Assembly (NCBI GenBank): GCA_003446605.1
Contig: DMDF01000053.1
Location: 1-13,937 of the forward strand
Source of the DNA: Anaerolineaceae bacterium
GTDB taxonomy: Bacteria; Chloroflexota; Anaerolineae; Anaerolineales; Anaerolineaceae
Length of the DNA: 13,937 nt
Direction of reading: 5' to 3'
Part shown: piece after piece, positions 1-7,030 of the stretch
How positions within the stretch are numbered: position 1 is the first letter of the stretch
Layout: every line of letters begins with the position of its first letter
Translations under genes and position numbers: made by a program
Notes under the pieces: model-generated
Database searches by the model: none
Told to the model about the DNA's origin: nothing
The model's input: only the letters and a program-made list of their open reading frames with translations

Positions 1-723
1 CTGCCAATTTTCAAGCATGTTCAAGAACCTCCCCGTCGTATTCTAAAACAAGAAGTGGGTATGAATCCTTTGAAGGTCAGTTTTCAACGTCTGGGCGCGA
101 CCTTTAAGGAGATCAAGAATTATCAAGACCTGTTCCTGTTTTTGGTGGCATTTTTCCTGTATTCCAATGGCATCGGCACCATCATCACCATGTCCACCAT
201 CTATGGCGCTGAGATCGGGCTCGGGCAAACCACCCTGATCGGCACGCTGCTGATGGTACAGTTCATCGCAGCGCCTTTCTCCATTCTTTTTGGAAAGCTG
301 GCGAAGAAAATTGGCACCAAGAACTCCATTTATCTCAGCCTCATCATCTATACTTTCATTGCAATCGGGGGTTATTTCCTCAACACTGAATGGCACTTCT
401 GGGCATTGGGATTTGGAGTGGCGACCGTTCAGGGAGGCAGCCAGGCGCTCAGCCGTTCCTTGATCGGGCGCATGATGCCCAAGAGCAAATCTGCTGAATT
501 TTATGGGTTCTTCAGCGTTTTTGAAAAATTCTCTTCCGTTGCCGGACCATTCTTGTTCGGGCTGGTATCCACCCTGATGGGTGAAAGCCGCCTGAGCATC
601 GTATCACTGGTCATCTTTTTTATCCTAGGTATGATCGTGCTTCGAAAAGTTAACGTGGAGCGCGGCATTGGTGTGGCACAGGATGAAGACAAGCGCATGG
701 TCACTGCGGAAGAATTAAAATAA
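1..723 (+). CDS. MFS transporter, UMF1/Atg22-like family (3' part)
   Basis: The open frame runs from base 1 with no start codon upstream, so this is the C-terminal 240 residues of a gene that begins outside the window. The GTG at 55 and ATG at 61 are internal codons: the preceding residues contain the phrase VQEPPRR, like the V-P-E-(R/P) stretch that ends the first half of UMF1-type MFS proteins before the cytoplasmic loop. About six hydrophobic segments follow, which fits the second half of a 12-TM permease. The motif GGSQALSRSL (fragment residues 145-154), followed by the stretch with GRMMPKSKSAEFYGF, is characteristic of this MFS subfamily. It would act in the inner membrane; the substrate cannot be read from sequence and members are often loosely annotated as vacuole effluxer Atg22-like. 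It converges on the epimerase gene and ends just before a hairpin terminator. Confidence 0.82.
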   Translation: MPIFKHVQEPPRRILKQEVGMNPLKVSFQRLGATFKEIKNYQDLFLFLVAFFLYSNGIGTIITMSTIYGAEIGLGQTTLIGTLLMVQFIAAPFSILFGKLAKKIGTKNSIYLSLIIYTFIAIGGYFLNTEWHFWALGFGVATVQGGSQALSRSLIGRMMPKSKSAEFYGFFSVFEKFSSVAGPFLFGLVSTLMGESRLSIVSLVIFFILGMIVLRKVNVERGIGVAQDEDKRMVTAEELK

Positions 724-726
724 TAA

Positions 727-764
727 AAAAGAGGGTTCAGTTTTGAACGCTGACCCTCTTTTCA
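727..764. terminator. Bidirectional rho-independent terminator
   Basis: AAGAGGGT (729-736) pairs with ACCCTCTT (753-760), and CAG (738-740) extends the stem with CTG (750-752) across a one-base bulge; the loop is about 9 nt. On the plus strand the stem is followed by TTTTCATTT. On the minus strand it is followed by a longer T-rich run (complement of the A-run at 722-730). It sits exactly between two convergent stop codons (723 and 766), so it should end both transcripts, more strongly on the minus strand. Confidence 0.85.
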
Positions 765-765
765 T

Positions 766-1167
766 TTAAATGATCTGGTAAAGCTCCAGCAGCACTCCTC
801 CACTGCTCTTGGGATGGATAAAAGCCATCTTACGCCCCTCTTCCACCAGGGCGGTCTCATTGATGAGACGAACTCCCCTGGCTTTCAACTCCTGTAAAGC
901 TGCATCAATATCTTCAACTTCTAAGCACAGGTGATGGATCCCGGCTCCTCGATTTTGGATGAATTTAGCCGTTCCGCTTTCAGGGTCGGTCGGCTGGACC
1001 AGCTCGACCTCGCTATCGCCACAGGGGAAGAATGCTACTTTGGCATGCTGGCTTTGCACTTCCTCCACATGCTCAAGATCCAAACCTAATATTCCCTGCC
1101 AGAATTCCGTAGCCTGCTCAATGTTTTCAACCGCGACTGCGATATGATTGATCTTCTTTATTTCCAT
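766..1167 (-). CDS. mce: Methylmalonyl-CoA epimerase
   Basis: This 133-residue protein belongs to the vicinal-oxygen-chelate (glyoxalase-like) superfamily and matches methylmalonyl-CoA epimerase in length. It interconverts (R)- and (S)-methylmalonyl-CoA in the cytoplasm, linking propionyl-CoA carboxylation or decarboxylation to the mutase. The N-terminal KINHIAVAVENI gives metal ligand His8; ELVQP supplies Gln58, GIHHLCLEV a His at 78/79, and LLELYQ Glu128, matching the His/Gln/His/Glu metal set known for the family. The start is supported by a strong AGGAGAAAGG ribosome-binding site about 5 nt upstream. It begins 18 nt after the mutase stop, so the two are almost surely co-transcribed and functionally paired. 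The residue assignments are from reading the motifs, not from an alignment run. Confidence 0.93.
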   Translation of the reverse strand: MEIKKINHIAVAVENIEQATEFWQGILGLDLEHVEEVQSQHAKVAFFPCGDSEVELVQPTDPESGTAKFIQNRGAGIHHLCLEVEDIDAALQELKARGVRLINETALVEEGRKMAFIHPKSSGGVLLELYQII

Positions 1168-1185
1168 AATACCTTTCTCCTACCT

Positions 1186-2838
1186 TCACGCCCAAACAGG
1201 GGGCTGGTATTCGCCCCAAACATCGCGTAAAACACCGCAGATCTCACCCAGAGTTACCTTCTGTTCCACACAGGTGATCATCAACGGAACGAGATTTTCT
1301 TCCGAACGGGCAGCGCTATTCAACTCGCCTAACAAAGCCTGAACGCGCTCATTATCGCGTTTTTTCTTGAATTCCCGCAAGCGTTCGATCTGCCCGCGTT
1401 CAATGGAAGGATCAATCTTGAGAGCTTCCATATCAATGGATTCTTCGATCTGGTAATCATTCACTCCCACCAGCACATGATGATGCCCTTCCAGCGCTTT
1501 CTGGAAGGAATAAGCCGAATCCTGGATCTCACGCTGAACGAATCCATTTTCAATCGCTGACAGCGCTCCCCCCATCTCATCAATCTGCTGGATATACTGG
1601 CGGGCACGCTGTTCAATTTCATCCGTCAGGTATTCCACCATATACGAGCCCGCTAGCGGATCGACCGTGTCTGCCACTCCAGATTCGTGCGCAATGATCT
1701 GTTGGGTACGCAAGGCAATACGCACTGATTTCTCCGTAGGCAGCCATAATGCTTCATCCATGGAATTAGTGTGTAATGATTGGGTCCCTCCCAGTACCGC
1801 AGCTAAAGCCTGGATGGTGGTTCTGACGATATTGTTCTCAGGCTGTTGTGCGGTCAGAGTTGAACCCCCGGTTTGGGTATGAAAACGCAGCCGCATGCTA
1901 TTGGTGGATTGCGCTCCAAACCGATCGCGCATGATCGTTGCCCACAAGCGGCGGGCAGCCCGGAATTTTGCTATTTCCTCAAGAAAATCATTATGACAGG
2001 CAAAGAAAAAGGAAAGCTGTGGTGCAAAATCATCCACTTTTAAACCAGCTTTCATGGCAGTCTCAACATATGCAATAGCATTGGCAAGCGTAAAAGCCAC
2101 TTCTTGCACGGCGGTAGAACCTGCTTCCCGGATGTGATAGCCGGAAATGCTGATGGTGTTCCAGCGAGGAATATTATTCTGGCAATACTGAAAGCTATCG
2201 GTTATCAACCGCATGGAAGGCTTGGGTGGGAAAATATAAGTTCCGCGAGCCACATATTCCTTAAGGATATCGTTTTGAATTGTGCCACGCAGTTTACTGG
2301 TTTCCACACCCTGTTTTTTCGCTACTGCCACATACATCGCAAGCAAAATCGCCGCGGGAGCATTGATGGTCATACTGGTCGATACCTTATCCAGAGGGAT
2401 CTCATGGAAAAGCAGTTCCATGTCTTCGATGGAGGATATCGCCACACCTACCTTCCCCACCTCACCGGCTGCTATAGGGTCATCACTATCATAGCCGATC
2501 TGGGTGGGAAGATCAAAAGCAACGGAGAGCCCGGTCTGCCCCTGCTCCAGCAGGTACCGGTACCGTTCATTGGATTCTTGGGCGGTGGCATATCCGGCAT
2601 ATTGGCGCATAGTCCAGAACTTGCCACGATACATATTGGGTTGCACCCCGCGCGTAAAGGGGTATTCACCGGGAAAACCCAGTTTTTCCATATAATCCTG
2701 ATCCTTTGGCAGGGCAACCTCCGGAACAGGAATGGAGGAAGGGGTCACAAAATCCGGTTCCCGTTCAGGATATTTTCCTACTACCGGGTTCAAAGTTTGC
2801 TGTTCCCAACGTTTTCGTTCGTCATCAATATGATTCAT
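1186..2838 (-). CDS. Methylmalonyl-CoA mutase, catalytic large subunit (no B12 domain)
   Basis: This 550-residue protein is the TIM-barrel substrate-binding half of an acyl-CoA mutase, which isomerises (R)-methylmalonyl-CoA and succinyl-CoA using adenosylcobalamin. The C-terminal B12-binding domain of one-chain mutases is absent: the protein ends at PPVWA, so a separate small subunit must be supplied from elsewhere. Residues that separate the subfamilies favour methylmalonyl-CoA: Tyr80 in WTMRQYAGY (Tyr89 of the Propionibacterium enzyme) and Arg198 in KEYVARGTY (Arg207), plus Gln188 in TIQNDILKE and Tyr234-His235 in SISGYH. Isobutyryl-CoA mutase has Phe and Gln, and hydroxyisobutyryl-CoA mutase has Ile, at the diagnostic sites. 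The frame is open up to ATG 2943, but ATG 2838 is preferred because GGAG lies 3 nt upstream, family homology begins just after it, and the extra 35 residues look non-coding. The next gene is the epimerase. Confidence 0.93.
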   Translation of the reverse strand: MNHIDDERKRWEQQTLNPVVGKYPEREPDFVTPSSIPVPEVALPKDQDYMEKLGFPGEYPFTRGVQPNMYRGKFWTMRQYAGYATAQESNERYRYLLEQGQTGLSVAFDLPTQIGYDSDDPIAAGEVGKVGVAISSIEDMELLFHEIPLDKVSTSMTINAPAAILLAMYVAVAKKQGVETSKLRGTIQNDILKEYVARGTYIFPPKPSMRLITDSFQYCQNNIPRWNTISISGYHIREAGSTAVQEVAFTLANAIAYVETAMKAGLKVDDFAPQLSFFFACHNDFLEEIAKFRAARRLWATIMRDRFGAQSTNSMRLRFHTQTGGSTLTAQQPENNIVRTTIQALAAVLGGTQSLHTNSMDEALWLPTEKSVRIALRTQQIIAHESGVADTVDPLAGSYMVEYLTDEIEQRARQYIQQIDEMGGALSAIENGFVQREIQDSAYSFQKALEGHHHVLVGVNDYQIEESIDMEALKIDPSIERGQIERLREFKKKRDNERVQALLGELNSAARSEENLVPLMITCVEQKVTLGEICGVLRDVWGEYQPPVWA

Positions 2839-2864
2839 AAGCTCCAATCCATCTTTTTTCTGTA

Positions 2865-2892
2865 AGTATAGCCACCATGCAAATTTTGAAAA
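2865..2892 (-). promoter_or_regulatory. Possible internal promoter for mutase-epimerase
   Basis: In the 97-nt gap between the glucosidase stop (2936) and the mutase start (2838), the minus strand has TATACT (2865-2870) as a -10 candidate and TTTTCA (2887-2892) as a weak -35, spaced 16 nt. It would give a leader of roughly 20 nt. The -10 is good and the -35 poor. It would allow mutase and epimerase to be expressed apart from the glucosidase. Confidence 0.35.
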
Positions 2893-2935
2893 GTGACAAA
2901 ACCTATTTATTCCCGTTGAAGATAAACATTGCTTT

Positions 2936-4546
2936 CTAATCAAACATTTTCAACGAAAAGATAGCCGCTTCATTGCCCCGCAGGATATATTCGCTGCATT
3001 TACTGCTGCTCTGCATTGGTTTCACGTGGGTACTAAGCAGCAGATCGCAGCCCTGACCACCAATATTCACCAGATCAAGGTGTTTTGGTCTTTCATCGAA
3101 ATTTAACGCCACCATGATCTGCTCTTCCACCACACAACGGAAATAAACAAGGGTATTTGACGGCATGTTGGTAGCTGCCTCAAAATCTCCGCGCATGAGA
3201 GCGATATGTTCCTTTCTAAGATGCAGCAGCTCCTTATAAAAGTTCAGCAGGGAATGTTCATCTTCTGCCTGCTGCTGAACATTACGTGTTTGATAATCCG
3301 GATTGACAGCCAGCCATGGCTGGACGCTGCTGAACCCGCCAAAAGATGAGCCGTTCCACTGCATGGGTGTGCGGCAGCCATCGCGACCTTTATAAAAAGG
3401 ATAATAGCGTTTGCCAACCGGATCTTGTATATCCTTCTTTTTAAACATTCCCTCGCGCATACCGATCTCTTCCCCATAATAAAGGAAAGGAGTCCCTCGC
3501 AGGGTCAGGAGCATGACTGCCGCTACTTTCAAGCGGGCATCATCCTGCCCCTTTGCATAGCGGCTGGCGGACCGGCGCACATCGTGATTGTTCAACACGT
3601 AATTAGGCCAGCATTTGCTCTCCAGGATAATCTCCCATGTTTTGATGGCTTTCAGAAATCTGGAAGCCTTCCACTTTCCACCCAAAAATTCCTCGAAGGA
3701 GAAAGCAGCATGCAGCAGATCATCCCCACAATATTGGGCAGCTTTTTTATAGGTCGCCATGAAGGTCTCACCCACCGCATAACGTTCAGGGTATTCATCT
3801 AACAGTGTTCGAATCTCCTTCAAGAGCGGGATCATTTCAGGCTGGTCGGTATCGTAGATGTGTCGCATACGGTCATGCGGGCGCAGCCCTATAAACTTGC
3901 GGGGGTTATCTGGGAAATCAGCATGTTTAAAATATGCTGAAAACACATCCAACCGAAAGCCATCCACCCCTTTTTCCAGCCAAAAGCGCAACACATCCAG
4001 CATCTCCTTGCGCACAAGCGGGTTGCGCCAATTCAGATCAGGTTGTTCTTTATAGAAATGATGGAAATAATACTGCCCAGTTGTTTCATCATACTCCCAA
4101 CCTGATCCACCGAAAATAGAAAGCCAGTTATTGGGTACCTTACCATTACGCGGATCCTTCCAGATATAGTAATCACGGAATTTGCTATCGCGCGAGCTGC
4201 GGGCATCCAAAAACCAGGGGTGCTGGTCAGAGGTATGGTTGAGTACCAGGTCCATAATGATGTGGATATCCCGCTTGTGAGCCTGCCTTACCAGTGCATC
4301 AAAATCGCGCATGCTGCCGTATTTTGCATCGATGGTTCGGTAATCGCTGACATCATAACCAAAATCCACATCCGGAGAGGGGTAAATGGGCGAAAGCCAG
4401 ATCGCATCAATTCCCAGATCCTGCAGATAATCCAGTTTTTCTATGATACCGGGTAGATCTCCAATGCCGTCTTGGTTTGTATCCATAAAAGAGCGAGGGT
4501 AAATCTGATAAATCACCCCATCACGCCACCACAACCGTTTCTTCAT
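2936..4546 (-). CDS. GH13 alpha-glucosidase (oligo-1,6-glucosidase type)
   Basis: This 536-residue protein is a complete glycoside hydrolase family 13 enzyme. It should release glucose from the non-reducing end of short alpha-glucosides. All landmarks are visible: a calcium-type loop DTNQDGIGD (22-30), region I DLVLNH (99-104), region V QPDLNW (168-173), region II GFRLDV with nucleophile Asp200, acid/base Glu260 in VGETF, and Asp322 in NNHD as transition-state stabiliser. Val201 directly after the nucleophile, with the QPDLN signature, fits the alpha-1,6-preferring oligo-glucosidase group rather than maltases, though substrate cannot be fixed by this alone; related enzymes include sucrose and trehalose hydrolases. 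No signal peptide is seen, so it is probably cytoplasmic. The start has AGGAGAGGG just upstream. It is the first gene of the minus-strand block, and its promoter overlaps a palindrome. Confidence 0.9.
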   Translation of the reverse strand: MKKRLWWRDGVIYQIYPRSFMDTNQDGIGDLPGIIEKLDYLQDLGIDAIWLSPIYPSPDVDFGYDVSDYRTIDAKYGSMRDFDALVRQAHKRDIHIIMDLVLNHTSDQHPWFLDARSSRDSKFRDYYIWKDPRNGKVPNNWLSIFGGSGWEYDETTGQYYFHHFYKEQPDLNWRNPLVRKEMLDVLRFWLEKGVDGFRLDVFSAYFKHADFPDNPRKFIGLRPHDRMRHIYDTDQPEMIPLLKEIRTLLDEYPERYAVGETFMATYKKAAQYCGDDLLHAAFSFEEFLGGKWKASRFLKAIKTWEIILESKCWPNYVLNNHDVRRSASRYAKGQDDARLKVAAVMLLTLRGTPFLYYGEEIGMREGMFKKKDIQDPVGKRYYPFYKGRDGCRTPMQWNGSSFGGFSSVQPWLAVNPDYQTRNVQQQAEDEHSLLNFYKELLHLRKEHIALMRGDFEAATNMPSNTLVYFRCVVEEQIMVALNFDERPKHLDLVNIGGQGCDLLLSTHVKPMQSSSKCSEYILRGNEAAIFSLKMFD

Positions 4547-4565
4547 GGTATCCCTCTCCTTTTTC

Positions 4566-4582
4566 CTTGATTATAAATCAAG
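4566..4582. promoter_or_regulatory. Operator-like inverted repeat over the -10
   Basis: CTTGATTATAAATCAAG is a perfect 7-bp inverted repeat (CTTGATT and AATCAAG) around a 3-nt centre. It covers the whole -10 element of the glucosidase promoter, where a bound repressor would block RNA polymerase. The regulator is not encoded in this window. It lacks the central CG of typical LacI-family sugar operators, so the family of the regulator is open. Confidence 0.4.
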
Positions 4583-4599
4583 CATTGATAAAAGTTGAA
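4570..4599 (-). promoter_or_regulatory. Promoter of the alpha-glucosidase gene
   Basis: On the minus strand there is a perfect TATAAT -10 (plus-strand ATTATA, 4570-4575). A weak -35, TTCAAC (4594-4599), lies 18 nt upstream. Transcription would start near 4563, giving a leader of about 16 nt that holds the AGGAGAGGG ribosome-binding site. The weak -35 suggests low basal strength or dependence on an activator. Confidence 0.5.
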
Positions 4600-4600
4600 C

Positions 4601-4629
4601 TTGCTGCAATAAACAAATCATGTTAAAAT
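4601..4629 (+). promoter_or_regulatory. Promoter of the nusA-infB operon
   Basis: An extended -10 element, TGT followed by TAAAAT (4621-4629), lies 17 nt after a partial -35, TTGCTG (4601-4606). Transcription would begin near 4636, leaving a leader of roughly 90 nt before nusA. It is back-to-back with the glucosidase promoter in the same 182-nt divergent region. Confidence 0.5.
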
Positions 4630-4663
4630 ATTCTTCGTTAGTTCCATCTATATCGAATACACC

Positions 4664-4690
4664 GGAAAGTGGGCGCCCCCCACTTTTCTT
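4664..4690 (+). terminator. Attenuator-like hairpin in the nusA leader
   Basis: GGAAAGTGGG (4664-4673) pairs with CCCACTTTTC (4679-4688) over 10 bp, with one G-T pair and a 5-nt loop, and is followed by a pyrimidine-rich CTTTTCTTC tract. The inner GGGCGCCC is itself palindromic, so two pairing registers are possible. It lies downstream of the predicted start of transcription and 38 nt before the nusA start, so it is inside the leader and not at the end of any gene. The T-rich tract is on the plus-strand side only. It could act as a partial terminator that NusA itself influences, or as an RNA-stability element. Confidence 0.5.
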
Positions 4691-4728
4691 CATATTTATG
4701 AGAGGAATCTAAGTGGAGAGTAACGGAC

Positions 4729-6642
4729 ATGAAGAATGAAATAATTTTAGCCTTCAATGAGGTGCTTGAAGATAAAGGACTTCCGCGAGAGGTCATCTAT
4801 GATGCCCTCCAATCTGCGATGGTTTCGGCTTATCGCAAATCTGTCAACGCATCCACCGCCCAGCAGGTGATCGCTAAAATCGACCTTGAAAAAGGCGAAT
4901 TCCAGATCTTCGCAGAAAAAGAAGTTGTGCAAAGTGTTCAGGATGATCGAACGGAAGTCGTTCTGAAAGTTGCCAAAGAATACGAACCCAATGCGGAGCT
5001 GGGAGATATGGTACTGGTTGAAAGTACTCCCGAAAATTTTGGGCGCGTTGCCGCTCAGACAGCCCGTCAGGTGATCCAGCAGAAGATCCGTGAAGCGGAA
5101 CGCCAAATGCAGCTTGATTACTATGCCAAACAGGTCGGAGAGATTATCAGTGGTGTAGTGCAAGCTACCGGTTCGCACGGGCTCACCATCGGGTTGGAAA
5201 TGAAGGCAGAAGGAACTATGCCGCGCAAAGAGATGATCCCTTACGAACGCTTCCGCATTCATGATCGTGTGCGCGCTCTGGTAGCGGAAGTGAAAGATTC
5301 GCCACGCGGACCACAGATCATCCTCTCCAGAACACATCGCGATTTTCTGCGCCGATTGTTGGAAAACGAAGTACCCGAGATATTCCATGGCATTGTGGAG
5401 ATCCGCTCCATCGCACGTGAACCCGGGCAACGCGCTAAGGTGGCTGTTTCTGCCACCCAGCAGGGTATTGACCCGGTAGGTGCTTGCGTTGGTCAGCGCG
5501 GCGTCAGAATTCAAGCTATCGTGCGTGAACTACATGATGAAAAGATTGATGTTATTGAGTGGAACAAAGACCCTCATTTATTCATCGCCAAGGCACTCAG
5601 CCCGGCACGCGTCAACGGTGTTTACCTCAATGAAAGCCATAAAGAAGCAAAGACCGCTCTAGTAGTGGTGCCCGAAGACCAACTTTCACTGGCGATTGGG
5701 CGCGATGGGCAGAACGCACGGCTTGCAGCACGCTTGACAAGCTGGCGCATTGACATCAAGAGTTTGCCAGAAGCTGTATCTGATTGGCTGTTCGCACTGC
5801 ATAACGAAGCAGAGCTGGCTGAAAAAGCCCAGCGCTACCAGGAAGAGATCATTAAAGCAGAAGAAATCATGACCCGCAAAACAGAAGGTCGTATCCTCAA
5901 TATGGATGATTACGACGTTCTGGTCAAATTCGTTGACATGATGGAAAGAGACCTCCTCTCAGAAAGACAAGAGTTCCAAGCAGAACGAGAAAAGATCATT
6001 CAGGAGGCTTTGAAAGAGATTCCTCGACCTGCATTTAATATTGAACTGAATGATGAGATCTTGCCTGAAAGTGTGCATACAATATTAGATGACGGCGGTA
6101 TCCACAATCTTGGTGAATTAGCTCTTGCCATGAAAACCAAACCAGATTCCATCCTGGGGCTGCCCGGGATCGGTCCTAAGACTCTAGAGAAGATCGAAGA
6201 GATCATTAATAATCTCAGTGACCTGATTCCTGCTGAACCGGAAGTTGTAGAAACAGTACAACTGGAAGAAGAACTTCCCACAACGCTTGAATCCGCGGAA
6301 ATGGAAGTGATTGAACCTGAAGTAGAACAGATCGAAGCGTCTATTCCTGTGGTCGAAGATGCGGTCGAAGAAGTGCTGGAAGAGGAAACTGAAGCTGCAT
6401 CTGAGGAAGAAGAACCCAACCAGGAATTATCCTTCGAAGAAATGTTCAACCTCGAATCACAAAAGCTTACCAATAAAACCTTTTCTGAAGAAGAATTCGA
6501 CGAATCTGATGATAAAGATGACAAGAAAAAGAAGAAACGAAAATATCAAGAGATCGAATACGATCCCGATCTGGATTTGACCCTCGTCAAGAAGAAACAC
6601 AAACGAGGTGATGAAGGTTGGGGTTGGGAAGAAGAAGGATAG
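4729..6642 (+). CDS. nusA: Transcription termination/antitermination factor NusA
   Basis: NusA binds RNA polymerase and nascent RNA and modulates pausing, termination and antitermination. This 637-residue copy has the N-terminal polymerase-binding domain (about 1-130), an S1 domain (about 135-200) and two KH domains with GXXG loops GQRG (255-258) and GRDG (324-327). The usual bacterial core ends near residue 350. Beyond it are a charged helical region (about 355-435), a helix-hairpin-helix domain with GLPGIGPKTLEKI (477-489), a Glu-rich segment (about 503-575) and a Lys-rich end (about 596-626) closing with WGWEEEG. The HhH resembles the C-terminal repeats of longer NusA proteins. The start is ATG 4729 with GGAG 11 nt upstream, a long spacing. 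It opens the operon; rimP, the usual upstream partner, is not here. Its last 32 nt overlap the preferred ylxR start. Confidence 0.97.
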   Translation: MKNEIILAFNEVLEDKGLPREVIYDALQSAMVSAYRKSVNASTAQQVIAKIDLEKGEFQIFAEKEVVQSVQDDRTEVVLKVAKEYEPNAELGDMVLVESTPENFGRVAAQTARQVIQQKIREAERQMQLDYYAKQVGEIISGVVQATGSHGLTIGLEMKAEGTMPRKEMIPYERFRIHDRVRALVAEVKDSPRGPQIILSRTHRDFLRRLLENEVPEIFHGIVEIRSIAREPGQRAKVAVSATQQGIDPVGACVGQRGVRIQAIVRELHDEKIDVIEWNKDPHLFIAKALSPARVNGVYLNESHKEAKTALVVVPEDQLSLAIGRDGQNARLAARLTSWRIDIKSLPEAVSDWLFALHNEAELAEKAQRYQEEIIKAEEIMTRKTEGRILNMDDYDVLVKFVDMMERDLLSERQEFQAEREKIIQEALKEIPRPAFNIELNDEILPESVHTILDDGGIHNLGELALAMKTKPDSILGLPGIGPKTLEKIEEIINNLSDLIPAEPEVVETVQLEEELPTTLESAEMEVIEPEVEQIEASIPVVEDAVEEVLEEETEAASEEEEPNQELSFEEMFNLESQKLTNKTFSEEEFDESDDKDDKKKKKRKYQEIEYDPDLDLTLVKKKHKRGDEGWGWEEEG

Positions 6643-6946
6643 TGATCAGAGAACGGTAGTGAATAAACAACAACTGTCCAAAAAACACATGCCGGTACGG
6701 ACCTGCGTGGGATGCCGTGAGGTTCTTTCCAAAAAAGAGCTGGTCCGTATCGTACGAACGACAGAAGGGATCATGATTGATCCCACAGGAAAGTTAAATG
6801 GTCGTGGAGCGTATTTACACTCCAGAAAAGAATGTTGGGAGCGAGCACGAAAAGGAAGCCTGGCAAACGCATTAAAAGTGGTCCTTAGCAAGCAGGATAT
6901 AGAATATTTGAATAATTATTTTAATAACCTGCCGGAGAATATCTGA
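6611..6946 (+). CDS. rnpM: YlxR family protein (RNase P modulator RnpM)
   Basis: This small basic protein (111 residues from ATG 6611) has the full YlxR signature: RTCVGCR (30-36), the KKELVRIVR stretch, GRGAYLH (64-70) and the following Cys75-Trp76. The family is an RNA-binding fold; in Bacillus subtilis YlxR was shown to bind RNase P RNA and was renamed RnpM, and this function is inferred here by family. The start is uncertain: GTG 6608/ATG 6611 overlaps the end of nusA with GAGG very close by, GTG 6659 lies after the nusA stop but has no good ribosome-binding site, and ATG 6689 would begin right at the conserved core. Translational coupling to nusA is likely. The commonly adjacent L7Ae-like gene is absent; the next gene is infB. 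Confidence 0.88.
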   Translation: MKVGVGKKKDSDQRTVVNKQQLSKKHMPVRTCVGCREVLSKKELVRIVRTTEGIMIDPTGKLNGRGAYLHSRKECWERARKGSLANALKVVLSKQDIEYLNNYFNNLPENI

Positions 6947-6950
6947 AAAT

Positions 6951-6996
6951 GCGAGCTTGAGTCTTTAGCCAGTGTAACCCAATCAGGTCACCTCGC
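6951..6996 (+). other. Possible structured RNA element ahead of infB
   Basis: The 110-nt gap between ylxR and infB is long for this operon. Within it GCGAG (6951-6955) can pair with CTCGC (6992-6996), and GTAACC (6974-6979) with GGTCAC (6986-6991, one A-C mismatch, loop CAATCA), forming two stackable helices with an 18-nt bulge on the 5' side. No T-run follows, so it is not an intrinsic terminator. It resembles no riboswitch I recognise and could be chance pairing. Confidence 0.25.
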
Positions 6997-7030
6997 TCAC
7001 CAAAAAGAAAATAGAAACAAGGCATGCATA

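Noticed and set aside
2104..2865. 253-residue plus-strand open frame
   Set aside because: It is antisense to the well-supported mutase gene; composition and lack of any recognisable motif mark it as a shadow frame.
2839..2943. 35-residue N-terminal extension of the mutase from ATG 2943, overlapping the glucosidase stop
   Set aside because: The residues show no family homology, ATG 2838 has a GGAG site and directly precedes the conserved region, and a promoter-like element lies inside the stretch.
4698..4712. Four-codon open frame (ATG to TAA) in the nusA leader, considered as a leader peptide
   Set aside because: Too short, no ribosome-binding site in front, and no run of regulatory codons.
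4747..5514. 255-residue minus-strand open frame
   Set aside because: It lies wholly inside nusA in the opposite direction, with no recognisable domain.
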